Positions 23,924 through 32,753 of a DNA stretch of 64,000 nt are shown here, one piece after another; within the stretch, counting starts at the first letter, position 1; every line of letters starts with the position of its first letter. Under the pieces are notes generated by a model. The model worked only from the letters and a program-made list of their open reading frames with translations, was not told where the DNA came from and ran no database searches. A program made the position numbers and the translations under genes. Source of the stretch: an uncultured Lachnospiraceae bacterium (GTDB lineage: Bacteria; Bacillota; Clostridia; Lachnospirales; Lachnospiraceae); NCBI GenBank assembly GCA_910579505.1, contig CAJTTZ010000007.1:62001-126000 (forward strand). Direction: 5' to 3'.

Positions 23924-25822
23924 TTAAGCAGTAATTGCATTTCCAGTATACAAAATGTAGTATTTCCCACGTTCCTCGATCAACTGATTGTGGGTGCCCC
24001 GCTCAATGATACGCCCCTGCTCCAGTACCATAATGCAATCGGAATTTTTAACTGTGGAGAGCCTGTGGGCAATCACAAAGGTCGTTCTGCCCTTCATCAG
24101 TTTATCCATTCCGTCCTGTACAATGCGCTCGGTCCGGGTGTCAATGGAACTTGTCGCCTCATCCAGAATCAATACCGGCGGATCGGCCACAGCCGCCCGC
24201 GCAATCGCCAGAAGCTGTCTCTGACCCTGGCTTAAGTTGGCGCCGTCCCCTGAGAGCACAGTGTCATAGCCTTCCGGCAGTCTCCTGATAAAGCTGTCCG
24301 CGTTTGCCAGTTTCGCCGCTGCCCGCACCTCCTCATCTGTGGCGTCCAGCTTTCCATAGCGGATGTTTTCCATAACAGTCCCCGTAAAGAGGTGAGTGTC
24401 CTGCAGCACGATACCCAGCGAACGGCGCAGATCCGCTTTCTTTATCTTATTCACATTGATGCCGTCGTAACGGATCTTCCCGTCCTGAATGTCGTAAAAA
24501 CGGTTGATCAGGTTCGTGATGGTCGTCTTGCCCGCTCCTGTGGAGCCGACGAAAGCGATCTTCTGCCCCGGCTCAGCGAAAAGCTTCACATCATGGAGCA
24601 CCATCTTATCATCATTATACCCGAAATCCACGCCGTCGAAAACCACATCACCCTTAAGTTCCACATAATCCACGGAATGGTCCGCCTGATGCTCGTGTCT
24701 CCATGCCCAGCGGCCGGTGCGCTCCGGCGTCTCCACGAGAGCCCCATTTTCCTCTTTCACATTGACCAAAGTCACATAGCCGTCGTCTGTCTCCGCGGAC
24801 TCATCCAGCATTTTAAAGATACGCTCCGCGCCCGCCATCGCCATGACAATGGAATTGAACTGCTGGCTCACTTGATTGATCGGCATGTTAAAACTTCTGT
24901 TAAAGGTGAGAAAGCTCGCCAGTTTGCCGAGGCTTAAACCCGTCGCCCCGGAGAGGGCCAGCGCGCCGCCCACAATGGCGCAGACCACATAACTCACATT
25001 TCCAAGCTGCTGGTTCACGGGCCCTACCACGTTGACCAGGTAGTTCGCCTTGTCCGCACTCTCGAACAGTGCATCGTTTAAGCTTCGGAAGTCCTCGATA
25101 TTCTTTTCCTCGTGATTGAATACCTTAACTACCTTCTGCCCGTTCATCATTTCCTCGATAAAACCGTTGACCTTACCGAGATTCGTCTGCTGTTCCAGAA
25201 AATACCGTCCGCTCAAGCCCGCCACCTTTCTTGTGACAAGAAGCATTATCCCCACCATGAGGAGCGTCACCACAGTCAGCGGTATACTTAATATTATCAT
25301 ACTAATCAGTACACTTACAATAGTAATTGCACTGTTAAACACTTGCGGCATGCTCTGGCTGATCATCTGCCGCAAAGTTTCCGTGTCGTTAGTGTAAGTT
25401 GACATAATATCGCCATGCGCGTGTGTGTCAAAATATTTGATCGGCAGCGTCTCCATATGGGAAAAAAGATCATCCCGCACGTTTCGCAGGGTTCCCTGCG
25501 TCACATTAATCATAATGCGGTTCCAGGCGTAGGACGAAACCACGCCGATCAGATACAGGCACGCCACTCTCGCAATCGCCCCCGCCAGCGGGGAAAAGTC
25601 AGGCACATCCTGCTTGAGCATGGGCGCAATATAATCGTCGATCAGGCTCTGGATAAACATGGTTCCCTGCACGTTGGCCAGCACACTCACAAAAATCAGC
25701 ACGGCCACCGCCACCAGATGGGGGCCGTAACTCTTCATCACATACCGCATCAGACGCTTAAATACTTTTCCCGGATTCTCTATTCGCTTTCCGCCTTTCA
25801 TTCTTCCATGTGGTCCCGGCAT
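23924..25822 (-). CDS. ABC exporter half-transporter (heterodimer subunit 2)
   Basis: A 632-residue type IV ABC exporter: a six-helix membrane domain (about 25-320), then an ATPase with Walker A VGSTGAGKTT, Q-loop GIVLQDTHLFTG, signature LSQGQRQLLAIARA, Walker B VLILDEATSSID and switch IAHRLSTV. A run of about 40 residues (DDGYVTLVNVKEENGALVETP and beyond) is inserted between the membrane domain and the ATPase. The ATG at 25822 has GAGAGG at good spacing; an upstream ATG at 25843 is less likely. It is the second gene of a pair. In such heterodimers (BmrCD/LmrCD type) one ATP site is usually degenerate; here the catalytic E (DEATSS) is kept. Substrate unknown, drugs or lipids are usual. Confidence 0.9.
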   Translation of the reverse strand: MPGPHGRMKGGKRIENPGKVFKRLMRYVMKSYGPHLVAVAVLIFVSVLANVQGTMFIQSLIDDYIAPMLKQDVPDFSPLAGAIARVACLYLIGVVSSYAWNRIMINVTQGTLRNVRDDLFSHMETLPIKYFDTHAHGDIMSTYTNDTETLRQMISQSMPQVFNSAITIVSVLISMIILSIPLTVVTLLMVGIMLLVTRKVAGLSGRYFLEQQTNLGKVNGFIEEMMNGQKVVKVFNHEEKNIEDFRSLNDALFESADKANYLVNVVGPVNQQLGNVSYVVCAIVGGALALSGATGLSLGKLASFLTFNRSFNMPINQVSQQFNSIVMAMAGAERIFKMLDESAETDDGYVTLVNVKEENGALVETPERTGRWAWRHEHQADHSVDYVELKGDVVFDGVDFGYNDDKMVLHDVKLFAEPGQKIAFVGSTGAGKTTITNLINRFYDIQDGKIRYDGINVNKIKKADLRRSLGIVLQDTHLFTGTVMENIRYGKLDATDEEVRAAAKLANADSFIRRLPEGYDTVLSGDGANLSQGQRQLLAIARAAVADPPVLILDEATSSIDTRTERIVQDGMDKLMKGRTTFVIAHRLSTVKNSDCIMVLEQGRIIERGTHNQLIEERGKYYILYTGNAITA

Positions 25823-25850
25823 TATATGTACCTCTCTTTCCATTATTTAC

Positions 25851-25905
25851 GGAGTTTGTGGCCGCCTTGCAGACACGAACTCCCACGCGAGACTTAGAAC
25901 TTCTT
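25851..25905. repeat. hairpin element with the CTAAGT motif, copy 1
   Basis: GGAGTTTGTG and CACGAACTCC form a stem with a loop of about 15 bases; on the minus strand it is preceded by AAGAAGTTCTAAGTCTCGCGTG. The same CTAAGT(C/T)TC plus GGAG-hairpin arrangement recurs at 32597-32692 and 48007-48060. It lies between the two ABC exporter genes. Confidence 0.5.
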
Positions 25906-25953
25906 TGTAAGACAGCCTTTGCTGACGAGCAATTTAAAGTCATACTCGCGTTG

Positions 25954-27690
25954 CTACTCGTCAAAATCCCCGCCGCCGTTTGTCTGCGACTCGTAAACTT
26001 CCCTGTAAATCTCGTTGTCACGCAGCAGCTCCTCGTGCGTGCCGAAACCGTGCACCCGTCCGTCGTCCATTACGATAATGCGGTCCGCGTTCATCACACT
26101 CGCCACGCGCTGCGCGATAATCAGCTTTGTCGTATCGGGAATCTCCTCCGCAAATGCCTTTCTGATCTTCGCATCCGTCGCCGTATCAACCGCGCTGGTG
26201 GAATCGTCCAGAATCAATACCTTCGGCTTTTTGAGAAGCGCCCTCGCAATGGTAAGGCGCTGCCTCTGTCCGCCGGAAACATTGGTGCCGCCCTGCTCTA
26301 TATAAGTGTGATACCCTTCCGGCATCTTCTCGATAAATTCATCCGCACAGGCAAGTCTGCATACCCTCCTGCATTCCTCCTCCGTGGCGTCCGCGTCACC
26401 CCATCGCAGGTTATCCAGAATCGTCCCTGAGAAAAGTACGTTCTTCTGTAAAACAACCGCAACCTCGTTCCGCAGTGTCTCAATGTCATATTCCCTGACA
26501 TCTCTGTCACCTACCAGCACCGCACCGTCAGTCACGTCATAAAGTCGGCTGATCAGATTGACCAGGCTGGTCTTTGCGCTGCCGGTGCCGCCGATGATGC
26601 CGATTGTCTCCCCGGCGTGTATTTTCAGGTTAATGTCATGCAGCACCGCCTCACTGCTGTCTTTATTGTATGAGAACCGCACATGCCGGAACTCGATGTC
26701 CCCGCTCGCCACTTCGTAAACAGGATCGACCGGATTGGTCAAATCGCTCTTTTCGTTGAGCACCTCGCAGATACGTTCCGCGCTGGCGATACTCATGCTC
26801 ATCATCACAAAAATCATGGCCACCATCATCAGGCTCATAAGGATATTCATGCAGTATGTAAGCAGACTCATCAGCTCGCCCGTTGTCAGCGTGTCCTGCA
26901 CGATCTGTTTCGCGCCCAGCCAGCTGATCAGCAGAATACAGCCGTAGACGGTAAACATCATAACCGGCATATTTAACACCACATGTTTCTCCGCCTTGCT
27001 GAAAATATCGTAAATGCCCTGACTTGCCTTCTTAAACTTCATCGTCTCATGCTCTTCCCTGACATAAGCCTTCACCACCCGGATCGCGCTCACATTCTCC
27101 TGCACGGAAGCGTTCAGTTCGTCATATTTCGGAAAAGCCTGCTTGAAATACTTCATGGCGCCCCTGATAATGAAGAACAGCACCACACCGAGCAGGACCA
27201 CCGCCACCAGATAAATTCCCGCAAGCCGGGCATTGATGAGAAAAGCCATCGCCATGGCGCAGACCATGCTGACAGGCGCGCGGAAGCAGATCCGCAGGAT
27301 CATCTGGTACGCCATCTGCATATTGGTCACATCCGTGGTCAGCCTGGTCACCAGACCCGCCGTGCTGAACTTGTCAAGGCTTGCAAAGGAAAAGGTCTGG
27401 ATGTTCTCAAACATGGCCTGCCTTAAATTTTTCGCAAAGCCCGTGGACGCCCTCGCCCCGTATCTGCCTCCCATGACGCCGCAGAAAAGCCCACAGAGGG
27501 CCGCCGCAATCATCACCGCGCCGACCGCGTAGATATGCTGCATATTGCCCGCCTCCACGCCGTCGTCTATGATGGACGCCATCAGAAAAGGGATCAGCAT
27601 CTCAAAGACGACTTCCAAAACCATAAAAACCGGCGTTATGATGGAAACTTTCTTATACTCCTTAATTTGTGCCGCAAGGGTTTTAATCAT
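25954..27690 (-). CDS. ABC exporter half-transporter (heterodimer subunit 1)
   Basis: A 578-residue partner of the following gene. Membrane domain with six helices (about 15-300), then ATPase with Walker A IGGTGSAKTS (the usual GSGKS has become GSAKTS), signature NVSGGQRQRLTIARA, Walker B VLILDDSTSAVD and IAQRVASV in place of the usual switch His (Q for H). The Walker B is followed by Asp rather than the catalytic Glu and the switch His is missing, so this subunit carries the degenerate ATP site expected in a heterodimer. ATG 27690 is chosen because GGGAGG lies 7 bases upstream; ATG 27696 is too close to it. A TTGACA at 27748-27753 may be its -35 box, without a good -10. Confidence 0.9.
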   Translation of the reverse strand: MIKTLAAQIKEYKKVSIITPVFMVLEVVFEMLIPFLMASIIDDGVEAGNMQHIYAVGAVMIAAALCGLFCGVMGGRYGARASTGFAKNLRQAMFENIQTFSFASLDKFSTAGLVTRLTTDVTNMQMAYQMILRICFRAPVSMVCAMAMAFLINARLAGIYLVAVVLLGVVLFFIIRGAMKYFKQAFPKYDELNASVQENVSAIRVVKAYVREEHETMKFKKASQGIYDIFSKAEKHVVLNMPVMMFTVYGCILLISWLGAKQIVQDTLTTGELMSLLTYCMNILMSLMMVAMIFVMMSMSIASAERICEVLNEKSDLTNPVDPVYEVASGDIEFRHVRFSYNKDSSEAVLHDINLKIHAGETIGIIGGTGSAKTSLVNLISRLYDVTDGAVLVGDRDVREYDIETLRNEVAVVLQKNVLFSGTILDNLRWGDADATEEECRRVCRLACADEFIEKMPEGYHTYIEQGGTNVSGGQRQRLTIARALLKKPKVLILDDSTSAVDTATDAKIRKAFAEEIPDTTKLIIAQRVASVMNADRIIVMDDGRVHGFGTHEELLRDNEIYREVYESQTNGGGDFDE

Positions 27691-27857
27691 TATCATTCCT
27701 CCCTTAATGTTGTCGTTTCTATTTTTCTACAATAAAAATTTAATGTCAACGGGCTTTCCAAAGTTTTCATAATTTTTCACAAAATGTTCACAGACAAAAC
27801 TGTACAAATAACAGCAAATGCCAATTTCAGGCCGTACGCACCTACACATGGGATGTA

Positions 27858-28406
27858 ATGAAATCAGAGCAAGATATTGCCAAAGCTTTTGAAAAAGCCG
27901 TAAATGCCGATAAAGCAATGGGATTGACAATAACCAAACTCGCACTGTTAGGAAATGAACACGCTATCTCTTTTACTTTTTCTAAAACACTGATAGTCAG
28001 GCAAAAAAGGGACGGCGGCACTTTTGCCAGAGAACTTGCACAGGATTCCAGCGGCGTCCGGGAATTCTTTGCCTGGGCAGTACAGATTTTCAGAGTGGTA
28101 TATGAAAATAAAACCGTCTTTGCAGACGAAATGGACCGCGTACTGAACCCCGTTTTATCCGACAGGGTCATTTCCTTCATCTGCGGAAAAACGCACTATG
28201 GTCAATTTATCTTTACAACACACAATATTTTGCATCTCGACCTAAAAAACTATATGAAGGAGCAGATTTATTTTATCACCAAAGACGTGGAAACTTTGGA
28301 TTCCGAATTGTATTCTCTGGCGGATTTTCCCGAAATACGGTACGAGACGACTAAAATATATGAATTTTACATGAAGGGTATTTTGGGAGGTACGGCTGTT
28401 GAGTAG
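27858..28406 (+). pseudogene. 3' remnant of an AAA_15/RloA-like ATPase gene
   Basis: A 182-codon frame that matches only the C-terminal part of an ATPase: the signature-like SSGVREFFAWA, Walker B TVFADEMDRVLNP, the His motif FIFTTHN, and the tail LADFPEIRYETTKIYEFYMKGILGG. The Walker A half is missing; the frame stays open only a little upstream of 27858 (YTWDV precedes the ATG) before it meets the promoter region of the ABC exporter. Such ATPases usually form the first gene of a two-gene defence-like operon with an RloB-like or nuclease partner, and a truncated second gene does follow. It is AT-richer than its neighbours and on the opposite strand. I regard it as a decayed accessory operon. 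Confidence 0.65.
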
Positions 28407-28516
28407 AAAAATGCGTGAAACACAAAGTTTCCACTACCTGCAACTGGGAAAACTTGTCAAGAAAAGGTTCCAACATCAATGAATTTTTTGAGGTGGTAAC
28501 CGGTTTCAATACATAA
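28399..28516 (+). pseudogene. internally deleted remnant of the ATPase partner gene
   Basis: A TTG start at 28399, with GGGAGG 8 bases upstream, overlaps the end of the ATPase remnant and opens LSRKMRETQSF, stopping at 28482. A second frame starting within it continues TTCNWENLSRKGSNINEFFEVV to a stop at 28514-28516. The pattern fits a protein whose first dozen and last two dozen residues survive after a large internal deletion. RloB-like proteins have a similar basic start, but identity is not established. Confidence 0.4.
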
Positions 28517-28545
28517 ACTTCCATATGCGGATTTTCGCAAAATAA

Positions 28546-28571
28546 GAGGGCCGCCCACCCGGGCAGCCCTC
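28546..28571 (-). terminator. terminator of the sugar transport operon
   Basis: On the minus strand GAGGGCTGCCCGGGTGGGCGGCCCTC forms a strong stem followed by TTATTTTG, 19 bases beyond the last permease stop codon. Confidence 0.7.
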
Positions 28572-28589
28572 CGCTTTGTTGTCATAGTA

Positions 28590-29756
28590 TCAGTCTTTCG
28601 TCTTATCCCTATTATTCATAATCTCGAACACAACCGCCGCCAAAAGCACCACGCCTTTAACCACCTTCTGCCAGTTTGCGTCGATACCCATAAGGCTCAT
28701 GCCAAGGTTGATAACGCCGATCAGCGTCGCGCCGACTACCATGCCGAAAACCGTGCCGGAGCCGCCGTATGCAGACACGCCGCCCACCACGCAGGCGGAG
28801 ATGGCGTCCATCTCGTAGTTGGTTCCGGCTGTGGGCGTCGCCGCCGACAGTCTCGCCATGGTCATCCACGCGCTGATTACGGTGAGCACTGCCATGTTCA
28901 GGTACGCCAGGAAGAAGATCTTCTTCGTGTCGATGCCGGAAAGTCTGGTCGCCTCCACATTGCCGCCGATGGTGTAGAAATAGCGTCCGATGGTAGTCTT
29001 TGAGGTGATGAAATTATAAATCAGGACGATCACCGCCACCCAGATCAGATTATTCGGAATACCGCCCGCCTGCGCCAGCTTGAACGCAAACAGCAGGATT
29101 ACCGCGCTGACAAGCACACAGCGCACAATCACACTTGGCATACTCTCCGCTTCGTAGCCTTTTTTCACCTTGTCGTTTCTGCCCTTTAACTGTAAAACCA
29201 CGAACAGCACACAGGCAATCACGCCCACCAGCAGGCAGGTGATATTCAGCCCCGCGCCGCCGAAAACATCGGGCACATTGCCGTTAAACATCTTACTGAA
29301 ACCGTCCGGCATGGGCGCGATGGTCGCACCGTTAAGGAGCGCCGTACCCCAGCCGCGGAATGCGAGGTAACCGGCAAGTGTGGCAATCCACGGGGGAATA
29401 TTGATATATGCGATCAGGAAGCCTTCCACTACGCCGTAGATCACGCCAGCGCCTACCATAAGCAGCATTGCCAGAGGCACCGACATGCCGCCGCGCACCA
29501 TCATATGACCGCCAATCGCGCCGATAAAGCATACAAAGGAGCCGACGGAAAGGTCGATGTTACCGCCTGTCAGCATACACATCAGCATACCTGTCGCCAG
29601 CACGAATACATACGCGTTCTGCGCGATCAATGCCTGGAAACTGGATGCCGCAAACATCTGTCCCTTCGTCATCACCGAGAAGAATATCACGATCAGGACA
29701 AGGACTATTTTCATGGTATGTTTTCTAAAAATTTCCATTGCTTTGTTCATTTTCAT
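28590..29756 (-). CDS. multiple-sugar ABC transporter permease (MmsB-like), copy 2
   Basis: A 388-residue integral membrane permease of the ribose/xylose type with about ten hydrophobic segments (for example TMKIVLVLIVIFFSVMT and VVLLAAVVFEIM). The family motif MLTGGNIDLSVGS near 62-74 and the coupling region RYFYTIGGNVEATRLSGIDTKK near 255-276 are clear. It is closely related to the permease directly upstream (9-base gap), so the two probably form a heterodimeric channel, where related systems use one gene for a homodimer. Last gene of the operon. Confidence 0.9.
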   Translation of the reverse strand: MKMNKAMEIFRKHTMKIVLVLIVIFFSVMTKGQMFAASSFQALIAQNAYVFVLATGMLMCMLTGGNIDLSVGSFVCFIGAIGGHMMVRGGMSVPLAMLLMVGAGVIYGVVEGFLIAYINIPPWIATLAGYLAFRGWGTALLNGATIAPMPDGFSKMFNGNVPDVFGGAGLNITCLLVGVIACVLFVVLQLKGRNDKVKKGYEAESMPSVIVRCVLVSAVILLFAFKLAQAGGIPNNLIWVAVIVLIYNFITSKTTIGRYFYTIGGNVEATRLSGIDTKKIFFLAYLNMAVLTVISAWMTMARLSAATPTAGTNYEMDAISACVVGGVSAYGGSGTVFGMVVGATLIGVINLGMSLMGIDANWQKVVKGVVLLAAVVFEIMNNRDKTKD

Positions 29757-29765
29757 CCTCCTCCC

Positions 29766-30935
29766 TTATTTCTTCTCTCTCTTGGACAGTACGTCAAAGG
29801 CAACCGCGATTAAGAGCACCAGACCCTTGACTACCTTCTGGTAGTTCGCGTCCATACCCATGATACTCATACCCTGGTTGATAACGCCCATCAGGGTCGC
29901 GCCGATGACCACGCCGGCTACGGAGCCGACGCCGCCGTATGCGGACGCGCCGCCGATAAAGCACGCGCCGATGGCATCCATCTCATACCCCTGCCCATAT
30001 GTGGGCTGTGAGGAAGTCAGTCTCGCAATCGTCAGAATACCGGCGAGAGCGGCGAGGAATCCCATATTTACATAGGCGATAAAGTACACTTTCTTCGTGT
30101 TGATACCGGAAAGTCTGGTAGCTTTTTCATTGCCGCCCACCGCGTACAGATAACGGCCGATTCTCGTCTTCGTGGTCAGGTAACCATAAACCAGCAGCAC
30201 CAGAAGAATCCATATAAGCGCTGTCGGAATACCCTTGTGGGAAGAAAGCTTATAGGAGATCCACAAAATCACGGCACTGATCACCGCCAGCTTAACTACA
30301 GTGCTGCCAAGGGGCGCCGTCTCGTAACCCCTGCTCTTATTGTTGATGCGGCTCTTTAACTGCGCCGCCACCAGAACAACCACCGCGATACATCCGGCGA
30401 TCATACATGTCATATTGAAGCCTTCGCCGCCAAAGAAGTCGGGCACATAACAGTCCGCGCCGCCGCCGAACACCTTGATAAAGGCGTCGCTCTTGATGGA
30501 GACCGTCATACCCTGCAGCACCGCGTTAGAAAGTCCGCGGAACGCGTACATGCCAGCCAGCGTAGCGATAAAGGGCGGTACTTTCACATAGGCAATCCAG
30601 AAGCCCTGCCACATACCGATCAGAATACCGATCACCAGCATGGCGAGAACCGCTGCCACTACATTCACGTTTTTATCCATCATCATCGCGCCCACCGCGC
30701 CCGCGAAACAGACAACGGAGCCTACGGAAAGGTCGATGTTGCCGCCCGTCAGAATACAGAGCAGCATACCTGTCGCCAGCACGAACACGTAAGCGTTCTG
30801 TGAGATCAGGTTATTGATATTCTGAGGGAACAGAATTTTTCCCTCTGTCGTAATGCTGAAGAAAATCACCACCAGAACAAGGGCGATAATCATGGTATAT
30901 TTTCTTAAGAATGCAGAAACATTTGTCTTTTCCAT
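29766..30935 (-). CDS. mmsB: multiple-sugar ABC transporter permease (MmsB-like), copy 1
   Basis: A 389-residue permease with the same layout as its neighbour: MLLCILTGGNIDLSVGS near 60-76 and RYLYAVGGNEKATRLSGINTKKVYF near 260-284, which is the contact loop for the ATPase. About ten membrane helices are predicted from the hydrophobic runs. It starts 4 bases after the ATPase gene ends, so the genes are coupled. It resembles the MmsB/XylH branch that works with ChvE-type binding proteins and takes up several monosaccharides; the ChvE-like gene upstream supports that reading. Confidence 0.9.
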   Translation of the reverse strand: MEKTNVSAFLRKYTMIIALVLVVIFFSITTEGKILFPQNINNLISQNAYVFVLATGMLLCILTGGNIDLSVGSVVCFAGAVGAMMMDKNVNVVAAVLAMLVIGILIGMWQGFWIAYVKVPPFIATLAGMYAFRGLSNAVLQGMTVSIKSDAFIKVFGGGADCYVPDFFGGEGFNMTCMIAGCIAVVVLVAAQLKSRINNKSRGYETAPLGSTVVKLAVISAVILWISYKLSSHKGIPTALIWILLVLLVYGYLTTKTRIGRYLYAVGGNEKATRLSGINTKKVYFIAYVNMGFLAALAGILTIARLTSSQPTYGQGYEMDAIGACFIGGASAYGGVGSVAGVVIGATLMGVINQGMSIMGMDANYQKVVKGLVLLIAVAFDVLSKREKK

Positions 30936-30939
30936 ATCC

Positions 30940-32478
30940 TTACGCCCCCTTCCCTGATGTCACGATGATGGACATGATCTTCTCCTGGGACGCCTCCTCG
31001 GCGGAAAGCTCCCCGGCAATCTTGCCCTCGTTCATCACATAAATCCTGTCGCTCATGCCAAGCACTTCCGGCAGCTCCGAGGAGATCATCACCACGGATT
31101 TCCCTGCCGCCACCAGATCGTTGATGATACAGTAAATCTCATACTTGGCGCCAACGTCGATACCTCTCGTCGGCTCATCCAAAATCAATACGTCGGGATC
31201 TGCAAACATCCATTTCGCCAAAAGCACCTTCTGCTGGTTGCCGCCGGAGAGGTTACCCACGTTCTGCTCCACCGTCGGACATTTGGTTTTCAGCTTGCCG
31301 CGGTACTCCTCCGCCACCTGATACTCTTTATCCTTGTCGATGATCTTGCGCGGGCTGATGCTGTCCAGATTGGCAAGCGTCGTGTTAATCTTGATCGGGT
31401 TGGAGAGCACCAGCCCGTTGCCTTTTCGGTCCTCGGTCACATAGGCGAGTTTGTTTTTGATCGCCTGTTTCACGGTCTTTAGCTGTACTTCCTTGCCATC
31501 CAGATAAAGCTGCCCGCTGATGTTCGTGCCGTAGGACTGTCCGAAAATACTCATGGCAAGCTCGGTACGCCCCGCGCCCATCAGGCCTGAAATGCCAACT
31601 ACCTCGCCCTTTCTCACCTTGATGGATACATTGTCGCACACCTTCCTCTCCGGGTAGAGCGGATGATGCACCGTCCAGTTCTTCACTTCCATATTTACGT
31701 CGCCGATCTTTACGCCGTGACGCTTCGGGAAACGGTCAGTCAGCTCACGGCCAACCATGCCCTGAATAATTCTATCCTCTGAAATCTCCGTGGTATGCTT
31801 ATCCATCGTCTCGATGGTGGAACCGTCACGGATAACCGTAATCTTATCCGCCACATAAGCAACCTCGTTTAATTTATGAGATATAATAATCGACGTCATG
31901 CCCTCTTTCTTAAACTTTAACATAAGATCGAGAAGCGCCTGGGAATCCTTCTCATTCAATGAGGAGGTCGGCTCATCCAGAATCAGCAGTTTTGCATGCT
32001 TTGCCATCGCTTTCGCAATCTCCACAAGCTGCTGCTTGCCGGTACCGATATCCTTAACCAGCACTCTGGAAGATTCTGAAAGACCTACCATCTTCAAATA
32101 TTTGTCAGCTTCCCCGTAAGTCTCGTTCCAGTCAATCGCCGCGCTTTTTCCGCGCTCGTTTCCAAGGAACATGTTCTCTCCAATCGTCATATAGGGGATC
32201 AGCGCCAGCTCCTGATGGATGATGACGATTCCCTTCTCCTCGGAGTCCTTGATCTTACCAAACTTACACACTTCACCGTTGTAGACGATGTCGCCCTCAT
32301 ATGTACCATAGGGATAAATGCCGCTCAACACATTCATCAGCGTGGACTTGCCCGCGCCGTTCTCACCGACCAGCGCGTGGATTTCACCTTCCTCCACCTT
32401 TAAATTTACGTTGTCGAGCGCCTTGACACCGGGGAACGTTTTGGTAATATTTTTCATTTCCAGTAAAACTTTAGCCAA
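30940..32478 (-). CDS. mmsA: multiple-sugar ABC transporter ATP-binding protein (MmsA-like)
   Basis: A 512-residue tandem ATPase as found in the ribose/galactose/xylose importers. First half: Walker A VGENGAGKSTLM, signature IGTGKQQLVEIAKA, Walker B LLILDEPTSSLN. Second half: SGLMGAGRTELA in the Walker A place, LSGGNQQKVLLAKW signature and VLILDEPTRGIDVGAKYEIY. The degenerate second Walker A (GAGRT) is usual for this family. Translation probably starts at TTG 32478 with GGGAGG 8 bases before it; the longer frame to 32571 runs through hairpins and is not conserved. Three or four hairpins separate it from the binding-protein gene upstream. Confidence 0.92.
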   Translation of the reverse strand: MAKVLLEMKNITKTFPGVKALDNVNLKVEEGEIHALVGENGAGKSTLMNVLSGIYPYGTYEGDIVYNGEVCKFGKIKDSEEKGIVIIHQELALIPYMTIGENMFLGNERGKSAAIDWNETYGEADKYLKMVGLSESSRVLVKDIGTGKQQLVEIAKAMAKHAKLLILDEPTSSLNEKDSQALLDLMLKFKKEGMTSIIISHKLNEVAYVADKITVIRDGSTIETMDKHTTEISEDRIIQGMVGRELTDRFPKRHGVKIGDVNMEVKNWTVHHPLYPERKVCDNVSIKVRKGEVVGISGLMGAGRTELAMSIFGQSYGTNISGQLYLDGKEVQLKTVKQAIKNKLAYVTEDRKGNGLVLSNPIKINTTLANLDSISPRKIIDKDKEYQVAEEYRGKLKTKCPTVEQNVGNLSGGNQQKVLLAKWMFADPDVLILDEPTRGIDVGAKYEIYCIINDLVAAGKSVVMISSELPEVLGMSDRIYVMNEGKIAGELSAEEASQEKIMSIIVTSGKGA

Positions 32479-32539
32479 AGTGTATTCCTCCCAACATAGT
32501 TTCTTGTAACCTGCCCACTTCTCTATACCTTTTAAAATC

Positions 32540-32563
32540 GGCAGGCGGGAAATCCTGCCTGCC
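32540..32563 (-). promoter_or_regulatory. hairpin in the chvE to mmsA gap
   Basis: GGCAGGC and GCCTGCC with inner GG/CC pairs form a 9-bp stem, 60 bases before the ATPase start. Such stems between a binding-protein gene and its ATPase gene often protect the upstream message or reduce read-through, giving more binding protein than transporter. Confidence 0.55.
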
Positions 32564-32596
32564 GGTTTCATTTAATTATATCATACTTTTGATACG

Positions 32597-32692
32597 CGGA
32601 GAATGCGCTTTTTGCGTTCTCCCATGCGAAACTTAGTGTTTCTTGGCGAAACGCCCTCATTTCACGCAGAGAACGCGCTCTTTGCGTTCTCT
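32597..32692. repeat. two tandem copies of the CTAAGT hairpin element
   Basis: Stem one: GGAGAATGCG-CTTTTT-GCGTTCTCC (32598-32622). Stem two: GAGAACGC-GCTCTT-TGCGTTCTC (around 32668-32691). On the minus strand each is preceded by ACTAAG(T/C)TTC and CATG. A third stem, AAATCACT and AGTGATTT, spans about 32706-32742 directly after the chvE stop. The first two share the layout of the elements at 25851 and 48007. Confidence 0.6.
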
Positions 32693-32753
32693 CATGTGAA
32701 GCTTGAAATCACTTAGTGAGGTTTTTTCGAACTTAGTGATTTCCTTCACATTG

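Noticed and set aside
27842..28180. Minus-strand ORF of 112 codons over the AAA remnant
   Set aside because: Antisense shadow; the Walker B and His motifs are readable on the plus strand.
32597..32742. Possible CRISPR array because of repeated stems
   Set aside because: Only two or three imperfect, unequally spaced stems, no regular spacers and no cas genes.
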